Shown here: in pieces, positions 10,684 to 23,091 of the stretch
Layout of the letters: each line of letters begins with the position of its first letter
Position numbering within the stretch: position 1 is the first letter of the stretch
NCBI GenBank assembly: GCA_033964015.1
Contig: CM066916.1
Span: 31,389,404-31,453,403, forward strand
From: Scolanthus callimorphus
Lineage: Eukaryota; Cnidaria; Anthozoa; Actiniaria; Edwardsiidae
Reading direction: 5' to 3'
Length of the DNA: 64,000 bases
The notes under the pieces: generated by a model
Databases searched by the model: none
Told to the model about the DNA's origin: nothing
Seen by the model: only the letters and a program-made list of their open reading frames with translations
Translations under genes and position numbers: made by a program

Positions 10684-12317
10684 CAGTTCAATTAAGCAAG
10701 GTGGAAGGGGGAGTTGAAATCTTTGTGCGCATTTTCAGCTATAAACGTGACCAATAAGTGATCCGTCAAAATCAATATTGATACTAGTTCTTTGATTCAG
10801 GAAGTCATCTGACAGAATCTAAAAGAGCTGCTCTATACATACAGGTGTGCAGTGATTGGGTAGAGCGTAAGAAAATGCAAAGTCCGTAGCACATAACACA
10901 TTGACTTCTAAAACAGGGAGCAACTACTCTATCTTGATAAAGTTGTTGGTTGTCGCAGACTAAAGGTGAGAATAAATATCAAAGAACGAGTTAATGTGTA
11001 CGTTAAGTTAACTTCATTTTTGGCAACATGGCAAAATATCACACAAATTAAGCCGAGTTGGAAGCTCGTAAAGTCCAGGAAACAGGTTAAAGAAGAAGTG
11101 ATGTTTGGGACTCGTAATACAACGTTCCGAAATGAATTGGTTACATTTCTCTTGAAAGGTGTGGATGTGTTTTGCGCGTTTTCACTTATCACTCGTAGTG
11201 ATATATTACGAGCATCTCGTCAAAAAGGACACGCGAAAAGTGTTGATAAAATTATGATAGCCTTGGAGGGAATAGCAAATCCTATTAGTGAGCCGATGAC
11301 GCGTCAAAATAGCATTTTACAGAGAGAGTATCAAGGAAAATTGCTACTTTACTGCGGAAGATATTAGAGAAATCTGATTCCAATATCACGTGTATTTCTG
11401 GCGCGCTTCCGCTTATATGCAGAGTGATAGGAGTTCTGAAAGGAAAACAAATTTTATACAAGTTTTGAGTAACACAAGCTCAAATTTTTGGGCGTATGCA
11501 AACTTGCGTGAGTTGGATGCAAATTTAACTCCTTCCTTTATGCAAAGGTTATTTCAAGTTCTTCAACTGTGACGTTCATTTTAATGGACGCATATAAATA
11601 AGCTAAGTGCTCATGAAAAAGTCTGCGCATGTCCAAATGAGATGCAAAAACTAACGTCCTTCATTATTTTTGATCATCAAAACTATAACAGTTATTCTTT
11701 GTGGACCATTTTATTCATTTTGTGGGTTGTCACTATTCCCTATTCTTCTCTTTGGCCTCCGTAGCTCACCAGGTATGTTTCGAAGAACGTTTTGCAAAAT
11801 GAGCTAAATACAACTCTAGAACAAATCACATTTTGAGTAGCAATATTTGATGAGGATTATACATGGTTTGGACCAACCGAGATTGAGCCCAAATCGAGTA
11901 ATTCAACGCCAAATTTTGATGCATTTTCAGCCGCCTTGAAGCCTTACATTTCATGGGGTTTATGGGGGAGCATGCCCCCATACCCCCTAGATAAATAGGA
12001 AGGACAACGGTAATGGTCTCCAGCTGCACAGTTTGAGCGCATCACAAAGCGTCACTTAAGGTTTTATGTTCCTTCGTGCAAAGGCGCACGAACCATTAAA
12101 AGATCAATTTTTTTTGTAGGCGACGATGATATCTACGTAAGAACTAATCTTCGCAATAATTTGTACTGGTTAACCTCACTCAATAGCCCAAGTGCTAATA
12201 TTACTCACTACTTTCCACTTCCCACTTATCTCTTTCTGTTTTTCCCTCAGGGAGTGTATTCGATAGAAAAGCAAGGCACTACAACACTATATGATGTGAG
12301 ATGCGAGAAAAAGAGAG
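10684..12317. other. Non-coding stretch, no gene seen
   Basis: A + ORF of 133 codons (10966-11367) overlaps an antisense ORF and has no recognised domain or clear splice context. It is not called as a gene. A short palindrome GGGGGAGCATGCCCCC lies near 11966. Confidence 0.4.
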
Positions 12318-12748
12318 GTAAATGCATGCCCGGGGGGGGGGGGATTTTCAGTTTCACCCCTAAAAGATACCAACATGGCGGGCCATGGCGTGGCTCAAAA
12401 AATTTATTACCCTAAAAGATACCCTAAAACATGAGTTCTTATGTACCAAGTAGGCGCGAAGGACACAGGTAAAGGTGAAAGATACCCATCAAGAAATTTC
12501 CGTGTTTGTTTCTAATTTATCGTCTTCTCGAATCGAATAATCTCTCTTCTTACACGGTTTTTAGAGGCACTATCATAAGAAAAAACAATTTGGACACAGT
12601 TTCGGCCCTAAAATATACCAATCTCCCTAAAATTTATTGAAGATCACGATCACCCCTAAAAGAGACCAAACCATCGTGATTTTAACCCCTAAAAGATACG
12701 ACGATCATCCCCGGTCAAAAAAATGGGAGTCCCCCCCGGGGTAAATGC
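12318..12748. mobile_element. GC-ended MITE with 8-bp target duplication
   Basis: GTAAATGC occurs at 12318-12325 and again at 12741-12748. It brackets a 415-bp body that starts ATGCCCGGGGGGG and ends with a C-run then CCCGGG, so the termini are inverted. An 8-bp duplication fits hAT-type elements. The body carries five or more copies of CCTAAAAGATACC-like words. No coding capacity. Confidence 0.65.
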
Positions 12749-13625
12749 TCAACTCTTACTTAATATACCAGCTATATTGTAACTATATCCATTTCCTGAT
12801 CTGCAACATAGTAAGAAAACAAGGTATAGTCAGGAGAAGATTTTCAACATTAGGACTTTGCAGGATCAACACTTTGTGCTATTTTAGGAAAAGACTTCAA
12901 AAGAGTAGTACTCGATAGGTATCCAGGGATGGTGAACTAGGACGGTGGTTGTTACGCGGCACTAGTTCCACCCCCGAAGCACCCAGTGTGTTTTCTCGAA
13001 TCGCAAATAAGAGATACCCAATTTTATTGCAGAAATATAGCAGAGCAGAATGGTATGGCTTTCACCATGATTCATCGATTATTTCACGAAATATCGGCAC
13101 TTGTTGGAAAATTGAAAGTGGTGTTGGGTCTCGGGTACCCACGCCTCTAAACTGAATACTTATGAAGTACCGTTGTTTTGGACTCTTCCCTTTGTTTAAA
13201 AAACATTCCACGTATTTTTATGTATATAGCGAAGGCAAAACGAATGATCATTGAGATGCAATAATCGCTCAATTTATGCATTTTCGTCTCCCTGGGAATA
13301 ATAAAAAGAAAGAGAGACTAACGGAGTTATAAGTGCTTTTATATATAACGTCTCCCTGCGAAAAACACTTCTTTGTTGACAAATTATTCCTGAATTTTTA
13401 ATACAATGGCTTATTTCAGTACTGGAAACGAGATTATAAATAAGTCAGTCATGACGCTTAGTGTCCTTATTGTAATGAGATAGGGAATTTAAAAAGTAAA
13501 CAAAATATCTGAACTGATTTAATATTTCCAATAATTCCGTGTTGCATTCGAAATTATCATATAAAATTATAAGTTTTTGTTGGTTTGTTTGCTCTATTTA
13601 TATATACCTAAGACGAAGAGCAATT
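12749..13625. other. Non-coding stretch, no gene seen
   Basis: Only short ORFs; nothing recognised. Confidence 0.45.
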
Positions 13626-13806
13626 AGATAAACCAACTAATGGTCTATTACAAATCGTGCATTTTGATTGGCTGAGCTACTAAAGGTTTATTAGTGATAG
13701 ACCGTACCTGGCAAAACCACCACCTTTCTTTGCAAGAAAACAAAAATGATTTTTCAACATTAAATAATGGTATTCATTGCCAAAACCGACCAACTAGTTG
13801 GTTTAT
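13626..13806. mobile_element. MITE-like inverted-repeat element
   Basis: The ends ATAAACCAACTA and TAGTTGGTTTAT bound about 180 bp. The body contains the 'ATTTTGATTGGCTGAGCTACTA' type of phrase, also seen near 18215 and 53780 in this window. The interior is non-coding. Confidence 0.55.
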
Positions 13807-16239
13807 ACTAAAACAATTAGAAGAAAAATGGACCATACATCCAGACATAATGCTGAAGCGTCGTATGGCGACCGTGGGTACGGTTCTTACGCCCACGCCA
13901 GAGACTTCGGCCCTGACAGTCGCTATCCTCGGTGTTGAAATTGCTCATTAGCGGCCCATACCTAAGGGCGAGGGAACGCCCGGCCACCAGGCTATAGAAA
14001 GACGCCCCTTGTACGAGTAGTGAACAATTAACACTATATCTACAGCCGTCAACATATTTATACTCCTAAATGGGACCGAGGTGTTCCATGTGGGACACTT
14101 TTACTCTTAGCTTACTAGTATCCCGGCGCGATTAACTTTTATGTAATTAAAACTTCGTTCACTTAGATAGTTCTTTGCCATGTTCTGTGTACCACTGTTG
14201 TAAAGCCAATGAAATACGACTGTTTTGCATCTCTTAATCTACGCATGCGCAGACTTTACAATGAACACTTAGTTGTGCGTCGGTCGTGGCAACAGTAGAT
14301 GCATTCACTGCTTCTAGCCTTTTCAAGCCGATGAAAGCTGAAAAAGTGCATTTATTTTCTACTCGAGAAGAGTTTAAAAAAGACCATCCCATGTATCGAC
14401 ATGACAGGTTCAGTATTTTCTGATGTATTCTGAATTACCATAGTAGCAAGAAAGTTTAAATTTCATCACCATATTGTTGTTAGTGTTCTACTTGTTCTTA
14501 GTTTTATTGCTCTTGTGTATGCGTGTGTGTTTTGTTGCATGGCAAAGTTACTAAAAAAAGTCATTCCCTTCCCAATCCCTAGGGCTAGCCCCCCTTCCAG
14601 TCCCTAGGGTTCCAAAACAATTTTATAGAGAAATCACCGCAAGGACGAAAAAAAATAACATCGGTACGAGAATGGACACAAAGACGCCTGCAGAGGAAGC
14701 TGTCTGCATTAGTAGGTTCTTTTTGCAAAGACAAATGACTTAGTTTTTCGCACTTGGCTGTACTTGAGCCCTGTCAATTACTACAGCAACCGTTTTCGTC
14801 TTTTGATCTCCTACGTAATGAAAACATTAGTTATGGCGTTGACAGCAGTCGCGAAATATTATTGTTCATTATATGTTATTTTTTTAAGTTCACGTAAATA
14901 GCGAATCCGAGACGAGCATACGTTGTTGGCGAGTGCTTCTTAAGTGTTTCCGAGTCTTCATCTTACCGAGTCCTTTCACATCTATAGCAGGAACATGACA
15001 ACATCTGGGAAGGTATTATTTTCTTTTTGATGAAATCTAACTTGACAAGGGCTTTTCGGCGCGCGTTTTGCAAAGAGATGAAATGCTGCTCGATGCTGCT
15101 GAAGAAATAGTGAGTACTTGAAAATGACAAGTGGAATCTTAGTAACGTTACTCTACACGTGTCTACATGATTTATAAAACAAACATAACATATTATTTTT
15201 GTTCATGTACCGTATTTGTTTCTTGCGCGAGCTAAGACATTAGTGGAAAGAATTTTAAAAAGTATACAGTACTTTTAAAAATAATCATTATTAATGTACT
15301 AGATTATAACAGCAATTTTTAATAACAATATAAAAAAGCATAATATAACTAATGCAAAGATACTAAAGAAAAGAAGGAAGGTAAAATTATTACATTATAA
15401 TATATATTTGTCATATGACAATGACATGATAGAAACATGATAATTCATTCTTTATTGAGCGCAAATTCGCATAGCTATACGATCAATTAAATGAGAAAAT
15501 AAATAAATAAAAATACAACATTAAAAACAAGATATTTCATTTTTTCAAAGAAATCCTGTATAAATTTAAAACACTCTGAAAAACGTCTCTCGCGGTGTCT
15601 GATTTCACGAGAAAATGAATCAAAATGCCTGGGGGCTACCGCAGCAAAGGCGCTGTCACTCAGGATTGTCTGAGTTCCCCCTGTAAGCTTCCAAAAATAT
15701 TTCACTCTTCTGGCTTAGAGAATATCTCCTAGCACGCATAATATTAACTAGCCCGAAGCCATTAATGGCTTCAGTGGCTTTACAAGCTAAAATTACTAAT
15801 CTTTAATTGAATTATTTCTTTAATCGGCAGACTACCTTTTACGTAGGCGTGGTTTATGGAGCGAGTAAACTTCATTCTAAAACTCTTGAAATTTTCACCG
15901 AAAATGATTATCGGGTCATAATTCTCCCCTGATGCGTCTGTGGAATTTCCTTACATAAGTAAAACTGATCACGAATGTGATAATACGACTTTGATAACTT
16001 AACAAGTACCTAACACTTGGGAAAATATAGGAACCTCGAAGGTCTTTTTTATAGGCACAGTGCTTCAGTGAACGGAAATTCCCCTCGTTAAACCAAATAT
16101 AGTTAAACTGAGGGAGTTCGGACGACTACCTGCTTCTGTATCACTCAATCAAAATATATGATCAAATTTATGATCAAACTCAGTTGAAAGCGCGCAATGA
16201 ATATGGATGCGATGTCCAACAACTGGTCGGCTTAGTGTA
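13807..16239. other. Non-coding stretch, no gene seen
   Basis: About 2.4 kb of AT-rich sequence without a supported exon, RNA gene or clear repeat. The ORFs here are short and without recognisable composition. Confidence 0.45.
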
Positions 16240-16249
16240 CATCGCACAG

Positions 16250-16530
16250 TGCGTAAAGGAGAGGTAAAACAGGCAACAAAATCGCTCAACTTCTCGCGCA
16301 ACATTGTTGCAAGCTAGCTAAGAGCGATGCGGCGCGTTTTACCACCTGACCAAACAACTTGTCGCGCAACCATCGGCATATCTTGCTCCATCACAGTTTC
16401 TAAACAAGCATGGGCACCCCCTCTTTTTATTTCATATTTTCATTTCTTATATACTAAATAGTGAATATACAAATTTAGAAAAAAATTCTACGACAAGTTT
16501 TATTTCACTAATTGCCTTAAAAAAAACCTC
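16250..16530. repeat. Two dispersed-repeat fragments, also present at 42 kb and 46 kb
   Basis: 16255-16375 (GAGGTAAAACAGGCAACAAAA through CACCTGACCAAACAACTTGT) matches 41980-42080 in the same orientation. 16384-16525 (CATCACAGTTTCTAAACAAG through TATTTCACTAATTGCCTTAA) is the reverse complement of 45955-46088, including the end of the TIR element described there. These are transposon remnants, not genes. Confidence 0.75.
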
Positions 16531-17118
16531 CCGCGAAGAGATAATGGTGCGAGCTCAACCTGCTATTCGCCCACAAAAAAAGAAAGGCGAACCATCAAAA
16601 CTCCATTTTTTATTGCATTTCTACTACAATTATAAATAAGTTAACTACGGAATACTGTAGTAATAATCATGGATGAGGCCTTTGTCGTTGGGAATAATTA
16701 TGCATTAGCACTATCAGGGAGCTAAAGTTGTGGGAGTAATTCGTGTTCTGATTGATTGTTGTCCATCCAATGTTTGTTTCGCTAGTTCATGATGAAAGCT
16801 TCACTTCCCATATTATATGATCCTTAGCAATCCAAATACTCAAAAGCAAAAGTAGTTGATTGTAGTAGTTGATTTTTAAAAGTATGAGAATTCACAATCC
16901 AAGAAATATCATAATATGAAATCCGATTTACCACAATTCAGTTAGCGAAGGCGAAACGACCATAAGTGTGATAATCGCTTAATTTATGCATTTCCGACTC
17001 CAATCTTTCACATCTCTTTGCACTGTATGATAGAGTATTTATTCTCGTTTTGCCATTTTTATTATTTGTTATACAATTTTAGATTAGATTTGTTGGGAAG
17101 CCATTTGCGTGCTTGGTA
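16531..17118. other. Non-coding stretch, no gene seen
   Basis: AT-rich, with no supported feature. Confidence 0.4.
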
Positions 17119-17475
17119 ATGGGGAGTTTGCAGGTGTTGCGTGACATTTTTAATCTTGATCCTAATAAAATAAAAATACCATATTTGAAAGGAGCTTGCC
17201 GAAACTAGAAAACTAGAAAAAGCCGAAAATTTGAGTTGATTTGGGTAAATATTAGCCAAGTTATTGGCGCCCGAAGTAGGCTGTTTCCCACCACAACATT
17301 AAACCTATAGGAAAACAACCAACTTCTGACGCTCATAACTTCTGTGCTATTTATCGAAACCAACTCAATTTTAGGATTTCACATATTTCAGTGAGCGCTT
17401 TTCAAATATGGTATTTTTATTTTGGTGAGATCAAAATTGAAAATGTCACGCAAAACCTGCAAACTCCCCATTCGT
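17119..17475. repeat. Inverted repeat with arms of about 76 bp
   Basis: 17119-17195 (AATGGGGAGTTTGCAGGTGT ... ACCATATTTGAAAGGAGC) pairs with 17397-17475 (GCTTTTCAAATATGGTATTT ... GCAAACTCCCCATT). The 200-bp spacer is non-coding. It is probably a foldback or MITE element. ORFs crossing the arms are shadows of it. Confidence 0.7.
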
Positions 17476-18189
17476 GTTCACAGCTTTCAGACGAGAAGCT
17501 CTTTATCATATTGCTGTAAAACACACAAAGATAATGAAAATAACACGCCCAATCATAGTACAAACATAGAGATAGTGACGTTAAGTAAGAAATATGGATT
17601 CCCCAAGGAAACAGAAGCACAAAATCACTCCTCCGCTTTAAAGGCGAAAGTCTGTTTGACAGGAAACATTTATGTGTTTTTGCCGTAGGTCAGAAACATT
17701 TACACATTTGAAAGTGTTCTCGGAAGTTAAGTTTCCTACATCAAAAATAGTTGATTATCAAGTGCCATGACATTTTCACTTTGATTCAAAAGGCTCAACT
17801 ATTAGGTGGAAAAAATTTCCAACCCTCTGTTAAAAGTATTTTTTTACCAGTATTTTTGATAAAATCAGAAAACCCAACTGCTTTACAGTTATTTTTTGTT
17901 ATCTTTGTTGCCTTGTTATTTTTAACATGTTGTGTCGGAAAGTACAAAAAGAAAGAGTTCTAACACTATTACCGGTGACCTTGCGGCGATTTGTCTTCGC
18001 AAAATACGAAAAATACACTTGTCACGCGAACCCAAGGGGTTAAAGCAGGAAGGCCTCTCGATGGAGTTTCGCCGTCAATCGACAAAGAAACCTGAATTTT
18101 AACGCGTCCGAAGGTACTTCCACTTTCTAATACGAATGAACATATGGTAAATACTTTGGTGAGATATCTATATGCATTTTTAGAAGAAA
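17476..18189. other. Non-coding stretch, no gene seen
   Basis: Short ORFs only; no recognised motif. Confidence 0.4.
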
Positions 18190-18322
18190 TTCACTAGCAT
18201 ACTATCACGAATCTTGCAATCTGATTGGCTCCGCTACTCTATGCGCTATCTATACTAGGTGCCCAGCAGCGAAAAAAACTTAGCGTAAAACTCTCAAATC
18301 AAAGGTAGTATGCTAGTGGGTT
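18190..18322. mobile_element. Short MITE
   Basis: Inverted ends CACTAGCATACTAT (18192) and (A/G)TAGTATGCTAGTG (to 18320) bound about 130 bp with a 'CTGATTGGCTCCGCTACT' interior, resembling the element at 53726-53909. Confidence 0.55.
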
Positions 18323-18867
18323 TCTACAAAAACTATTGGACTCATTTTCTATGGAACATTTATGGAGCCAAATACGGGACTCGTTATCTATAGTAGAAAA
18401 CTCCAACTCGTAGTCTAATTTTTGAAACATCTTATTGTAATTGTAATTATACGTTTTTGAGACAGTCCATGATTAATTGGCCGCCATCTTGGTATACTGG
18501 GTACCAATGTGGCGGCGCCCTCCATTTTATTGTCAGCATGACGCACATTCACTTGTCTATTTCTTGTGTACAAAATGTTCATCATAATAACTCATGGCCA
18601 AATTACCCTTTTTCCATTTATTTTCAAATATATGAAGTGACTCGGGGGTGAAACGATCTACTAAAAATCCGACGAAAAATCACATTCCAGACAACATAGA
18701 TCCTTCACACAAATTGACCATTGCAGTCTGTAACATTCACTTGTTGGTATTTAGCTAGCCAAAAAATACTGTTGATCTCGAATTGACACTAACGTTGCAC
18801 ATTCGGTAAGTTATTCATTAGACCTTGGGCCAAAACCGTGTCAGCGATATTTGAAAATGTATTTTTT

Positions 18868-19030
18868 ATTCTTAGAAGTTAGGACTTCCTTTTTGTAATT
18901 GTTTCTTCAATGCAATAGGTAACGGAAGTTGGAACATTTCTAAATGGAAAGAAACCTCTCGTTCTTTTTTATTCTCTAGAAGTTAGGACTTCCTTTTTGT
19001 AATTGCTTCCTCAATACAATTGGTGAATAG
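18868..19030. repeat. Two-copy direct repeat of about 55 bp, spacing about 101 bp
   Basis: The word TTAGGACTTCCTTTTTGTAA with matching flanks (ATTCT-AGAAG before, TTGCTTCCTCAAT-like after) occurs near 18880 and 18982. No gene. Confidence 0.6.
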
Positions 19031-19235
19031 CCTGTATTTACCAAGTATTGTTTATATACCTTTTTGCAGGAATATTCTATTTGACGTCTTCTTTCCACAT
19101 TGCTAGGATTCATGTGAAAGAAACTCAAAGATGAACTCAAGTGATCAAACCGGCAACGCATCTTTCGATCACGGTAAGAATATGTTTTATTAGCGCGCTC
19201 TCTGATTTGCTCCTGAAACTCGGAACATCGGAAGT

Positions 19236-19740
19236 TGTTATATAGCGAGTGCTCACTCCATCCGAGCGCGCGCTCTTATTGGCTAAATCAAGGTCACGTG
19301 GTGAAGTACAAATCAAATATTCCCCGATCAGTCAATAATTTTTCGAAATATTGACTGATCGGGGAATATCGCTTTCGCGCGTCGCGTTTGAGAGCGGGTA
19401 AAGAGAAAGTTTATTGTAAACACGCGAGTCTTTTTAAAAACCTTCGCTAATTTTGATAAGTTTTTGCTAATGCAAGAAAATTGTGTTGTTTATGAGTGTT
19501 TTCCCTTTACATGATGCAGTCGTGCGCAAACTTTGTAACTTCTCTTTTCATTCTTGAAATACATTTGTTTTGACTTAATAATGGCAGTATATTTTCTGCT
19601 ATATAACAAAACACTTAATGACTACTCCCTCGGGAAACACCAGTTTTGTTTCCCTCGAATCTCGATGTTTCCCTCGACTTCGTCTCAGGAAACATCGAGA
19701 TTCTCTTGTTTCCCTCGGGAGCAGTCATTACGTGTACAAT
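19236..19740. mobile_element. Non-autonomous element, inverted copy of the one at 58449-58970
   Basis: It runs from TTGTTATATAGCGAGTG to CATTACGTGTACAA. Internally it has two hairpins: ATTCCCCGATCAGTCAATAA with its complement near 19322-19370, and CGAGGGAAACAAAACTG-type arms near 19625-19730. The same order of landmarks occurs reverse-complemented at 58.45-58.97 kb, where an unoccupied site exists in the duplicated neighbour. No transposase. An ORF at 19554-19829 is a shadow. Confidence 0.75.
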
Positions 19741-19936
19741 ATTCACTGTTTAGCGTCACCCACGAGCTCGGTGTCAATGGCACGCGTTTCCAGGCAATAA
19801 TATTGACAATAATTACATTATCCAATTGATTTTATCCAGGGTCGATTAACAGTGTCAGGAAATAATACTTCGACGCTTATATATTCACCACCTTTCATTT
19901 CCTTTTCGGGGAACAATTGTACACTACATTGAGGCT

Positions 19937-20775
19937 TTGCTCCTCAGGAGGCTTTGCTCCTCAGGGTGCACTTATCTCGCTGATAAAGCGCTGAAAGTTC
20001 CTCCTGTCCATCATCATACACCTGAGCTGCTGGGCATCAATACTAGCTTCATCATCATCATCATCATCAGTCTCCTCTCTCTGGAGGCTTTGCTCCTCAG
20101 GGTGCACTTATCTCGCTGATAGAGCGCTGAAAGTTCCCCCTGTCCATCATCATACGCCTGAGCTGCTGGGCATCAATTCCCATCAATACTAGCTTCATCA
20201 TCATCATCATCATCAGTCTCCTCTCTCTGGAGGCTTTGCTCCTCAGGGTGCGCTTATCTCGCTGATAAAGCGCTGAAAGTTCCCCCTGTCCATCATCATA
20301 CACCTGAGCTGCTGGGCATCAATTCCCATCAATACTAGCTTCATCATCATCATCATCATCAGTCTCCTCTCTCTGGAGGCTTTGCTCCTCAGGGTGCACT
20401 TATCTCGCTGATAGAGCGCTGAAAGTTCCCCCTGTCCATCATCATACGCCTGAGCTGCTGGGCATCAATTCCCATCAATACTAGCTTCATCATCATCATC
20501 ATCATCAGTCTCCTCTCTCTGGAGGCTTTGCTCCTCAGGGTGCACTTATCTCGCTGATAAAGCGCTGAAAGTTCCCCCTGTCCATCATCATACGCCTGAG
20601 CTGTGGGGCATCAATACCCATCATTACCAGCGTCATCATCATCATCATCATCAGTAGTCTCCCCTCTCTGCAGGTTTTGGTCCTCAGGGTGCGCTTATCT
20701 CGCTGATAAAGCGCTGAAAGTTCCCCCTGTCCATCATCATATGCCTGAGCTGCTGGGCATCAAAACCCAACAGTC
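19937..20775. repeat. 146-bp tandem array, about six units, with nested (ATC)n
   Basis: Units begin GGAGGCTTTGCTCCTCAGGG at 20083, 20229, 20375 and 20521, exactly 146 bp apart. There is a diverged last unit near 20670 and a first partial unit near 19955. Each unit contains a CATCATCATCATCATCATCA microsatellite and CTTATCTCGCTGATAAAGCG. The ORFs it generates on both strands are repeat-driven and not genes. The array ends about 270 bp before the GPCR start. Confidence 0.85.
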
Positions 20776-21037
20776 CCTCGAGTTTTGTCCATTTTTTGGA
20801 ACGTTCTTCAAAGAGCATCTGTTTTCTTAAATCTGCATTGCTCAATCTGCATATGGATCGTACAGAATGACTTGATTGACTTAGTTTTCTCTCAGCTCAA
20901 CCAACCAATCAAGCTAATGGAATATACTGTAACCTGTTTTCACAGCCTTGCAGCTGCACGCGCTTATCAAAACAATATTACAATGTTCCTCTGTCTCACG
21001 GTAACAGGACTTCCGAGATCAATTTTCTTGAATCACA

Positions 21038-22255
21038 ATGAAACAAATGGAAATTAACTTGATTGCATACCCGTATTTTTCAGCCTCAAACTTGACGGAC
21101 CCATACTACTTGACCGAGGAGCAGATCAGCCTCGCTCTCAAGATCGGAATGACGTCGGCCTATACCATCGCCTTCCTCGTCGGGTTCTTCGGCAACGCGA
21201 TTGGCATGTACGTTGTTTGCCATCGCACGGGCTTCAGGACGATCACAAATTTACTTATTGCCAACATGGCGTTTGCCGATTTGCTGGTGTGCATGTTTGT
21301 CATGCCGGCCAGTGTTGCGCATCTGTACGTGCTCAATAGATGGTTCCCTGGAGGATTCGGGATCTTCTTGTGTAAAATGGTGAACTTCTCGTTCTTCGTC
21401 TCTCTCGCGGCGTCTCTTCTCACCATCGTGTCCATCTCTGTAGAGCGCTTCGTCGCCGTGTTCTTCCCTCTGCGATGTGAGTTCCTCAAAAGACCAAAAT
21501 TATTAACTGCCAGTATCTGGACACTTAGCTTGTTGATGATGCTACCAATACTGCTTCTTTTCACTGTCTGGACAGACGAGCTTGGCGTGGATTACTGTGT
21601 GGTGACCTGGCCTTGGGATGAATACCAGACAGTCTTTGTACTCAGACGGTTCTTCACCTTCACTTTCGTCTTTCTGTACTGCATGCCCGTCTTGTTCTTG
21701 ACCTTTATCTACGCGCTGATTGCCTGGAAACTCTGGTCGCGCGCCATACCAGGCAATCGCACTCGCGGCAACCGCGTCACCTCGCAGAAGTGCCGTAAGA
21801 AGGTAATCAAGCTCTTAGTGTTCGTGGTTGTGTTGTTTGTCATCTGTTGGTTCCCGTCACATGTCATGCACTACTACATGGTCTACGAGACAGAGAAATA
21901 CATCCACTTACCCGTCTCTGTACAGTTCGTCTGCTTCTTCGTGAGCCAAGCTAACAGCAGCATCAACCCAGTGTTGTACATTCTCCTCAATGGCGCCTTC
22001 AGGAAGGACTTTCTCCGAGTTTTCGTTAATCTATGGGTACGAAGCAAGGATGGGTGCTGTACGGTTCATCGAGCATTCGGACACATGCGCATGCGCACCG
22101 GTAGTACATATACGGGGAACTCGTCCAATCGGCGCATGTCATTGCTACAGATACTGCAGGCCATGAGGGGAAGCTTAGGTTCTATCTTCTCAACTCACCC
22201 TCGGCTCAACTCTTTGGACGAAGAACAGCGCAGAAAATTTGCATGTTGCATTTAA
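21038..22255 (+). CDS. Rhodopsin-class GPCR, neuropeptide-receptor-like
   Basis: A 405-residue single-ORF receptor with seven hydrophobic segments (TM1 about 37-60, TM7 about 293-317). Class A landmarks: GN in TM1 (52-53); an N-A-FADLL stretch in TM2; Cys112 and Cys187 placed for the extracellular disulfide; ERF (136-138) where DRY is usual; CWFP (270-273) in TM6; and NPVLY (310-314) in TM7. The VFFPL after ERF and the NSSINPVLY in TM7 resemble neuropeptide (NPY/NPFF/galanin-like) receptors, which couple to G proteins at the plasma membrane. The tail of about 85 residues has Cys340-341 as a possible palmitoylation site. The start could also be Met4. An N-glycosylation site, NLT, lies at 18-20. 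It has higher GC than its surroundings and is unlike the - strand receptors in this window. The ligand cannot be assigned from sequence alone. Confidence 0.9.
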   Translation: MKQMEINLIAYPYFSASNLTDPYYLTEEQISLALKIGMTSAYTIAFLVGFFGNAIGMYVVCHRTGFRTITNLLIANMAFADLLVCMFVMPASVAHLYVLNRWFPGGFGIFLCKMVNFSFFVSLAASLLTIVSISVERFVAVFFPLRCEFLKRPKLLTASIWTLSLLMMLPILLLFTVWTDELGVDYCVVTWPWDEYQTVFVLRRFFTFTFVFLYCMPVLFLTFIYALIAWKLWSRAIPGNRTRGNRVTSQKCRKKVIKLLVFVVVLFVICWFPSHVMHYYMVYETEKYIHLPVSVQFVCFFVSQANSSINPVLYILLNGAFRKDFLRVFVNLWVRSKDGCCTVHRAFGHMRMRTGSTYTGNSSNRRMSLLQILQAMRGSLGSIFSTHPRLNSLDEEQRRKFACCI

Positions 22256-23091
22256 CGAGGAAGCGCAACGAGACACGAATTTAGAGTTAAGATATCAGGG
22301 GCAAAACTGCGCGCTCTGTTCTCTCGCCGCTGTTGCCGGCATCGACTCTCGAGCTTGATAGCAAAGTTTCTCCCTTTCGATTCGGGGTTCGAAACTGGTT
22401 CATCTTGTGAGTTCAACTTTGTTCTACTATGTTTTGCGTCGGTCGGAATACATCCCATGCCAATCACAGGGGGACGTTAAAGAACAACTGCATGCGTAAT
22501 AAACCCCCGGCCAGTGATCGCCCTCAGTGTCTGTACTTATGGCTGATGTTTCCTTCAAATTTCTCGATCGCCCCCAATTTAAAGCAACAAGAACTCGAGG
22601 TATACCTTGATGGCATAATTTTTGAAAACGTTATCCGATTACTCCCAACACATTTATCGTTTACCAAATCAGAATCTTTATTTGCTTGCAAGCAAAGCAA
22701 CTCTAAAAAAACGTCAGCGATCGAAGTACATTGAGTGTGTCATTGACATTGCTTTTGTTGGCGCCGTACAAAAATTCATCAAATATTTCATCAGTGGTTC
22801 TAGAATATCCAACGCCACGTGTCTGAAATACAGCCGCCATGGCTTTTACATAGCTAAATTCAACATACATGATTACTCGTTGTTGAGAAAATAACTGAGA
22901 GGAAAGAAACAGTTGAAATGAAAATTGTAAGCACAGCCCCATTACTTCGGTTGTAAATCATGGTATTATTTCCCAACTGTATCATTTATATAAGGTCGCA
23001 ATTCGCCTTTAGGGGCGATGATTTTCATAATTGAAGCTATTATTAGCACTCCATTCCATTTTCCAAACGACAAAACGCAGAACCCTTAGCC
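22256..23091. other. 3' flank of the GPCR, no further gene seen
   Basis: ORFs at 22429-22942 overlap on both strands and show no domain. It probably includes the 3' UTR of the + strand receptor. Confidence 0.4.

Noticed and set aside
10966..11367. 133-codon + ORF
   Set aside because: It has an overlapping antisense ORF, no recognised motif and no splice or neighbour support.
11940..11990. GC-rich palindrome GGGGGAGCATGCCCCC as a terminator
   Set aside because: No transcript unit ends here and the context is eukaryotic; probably a fragment of a dispersed repeat.
20097..20303. Met/Asp-rich ORFs in the 146-bp array
   Set aside because: Translation of the (ATC)n repeat; periodic with the array and not a gene.
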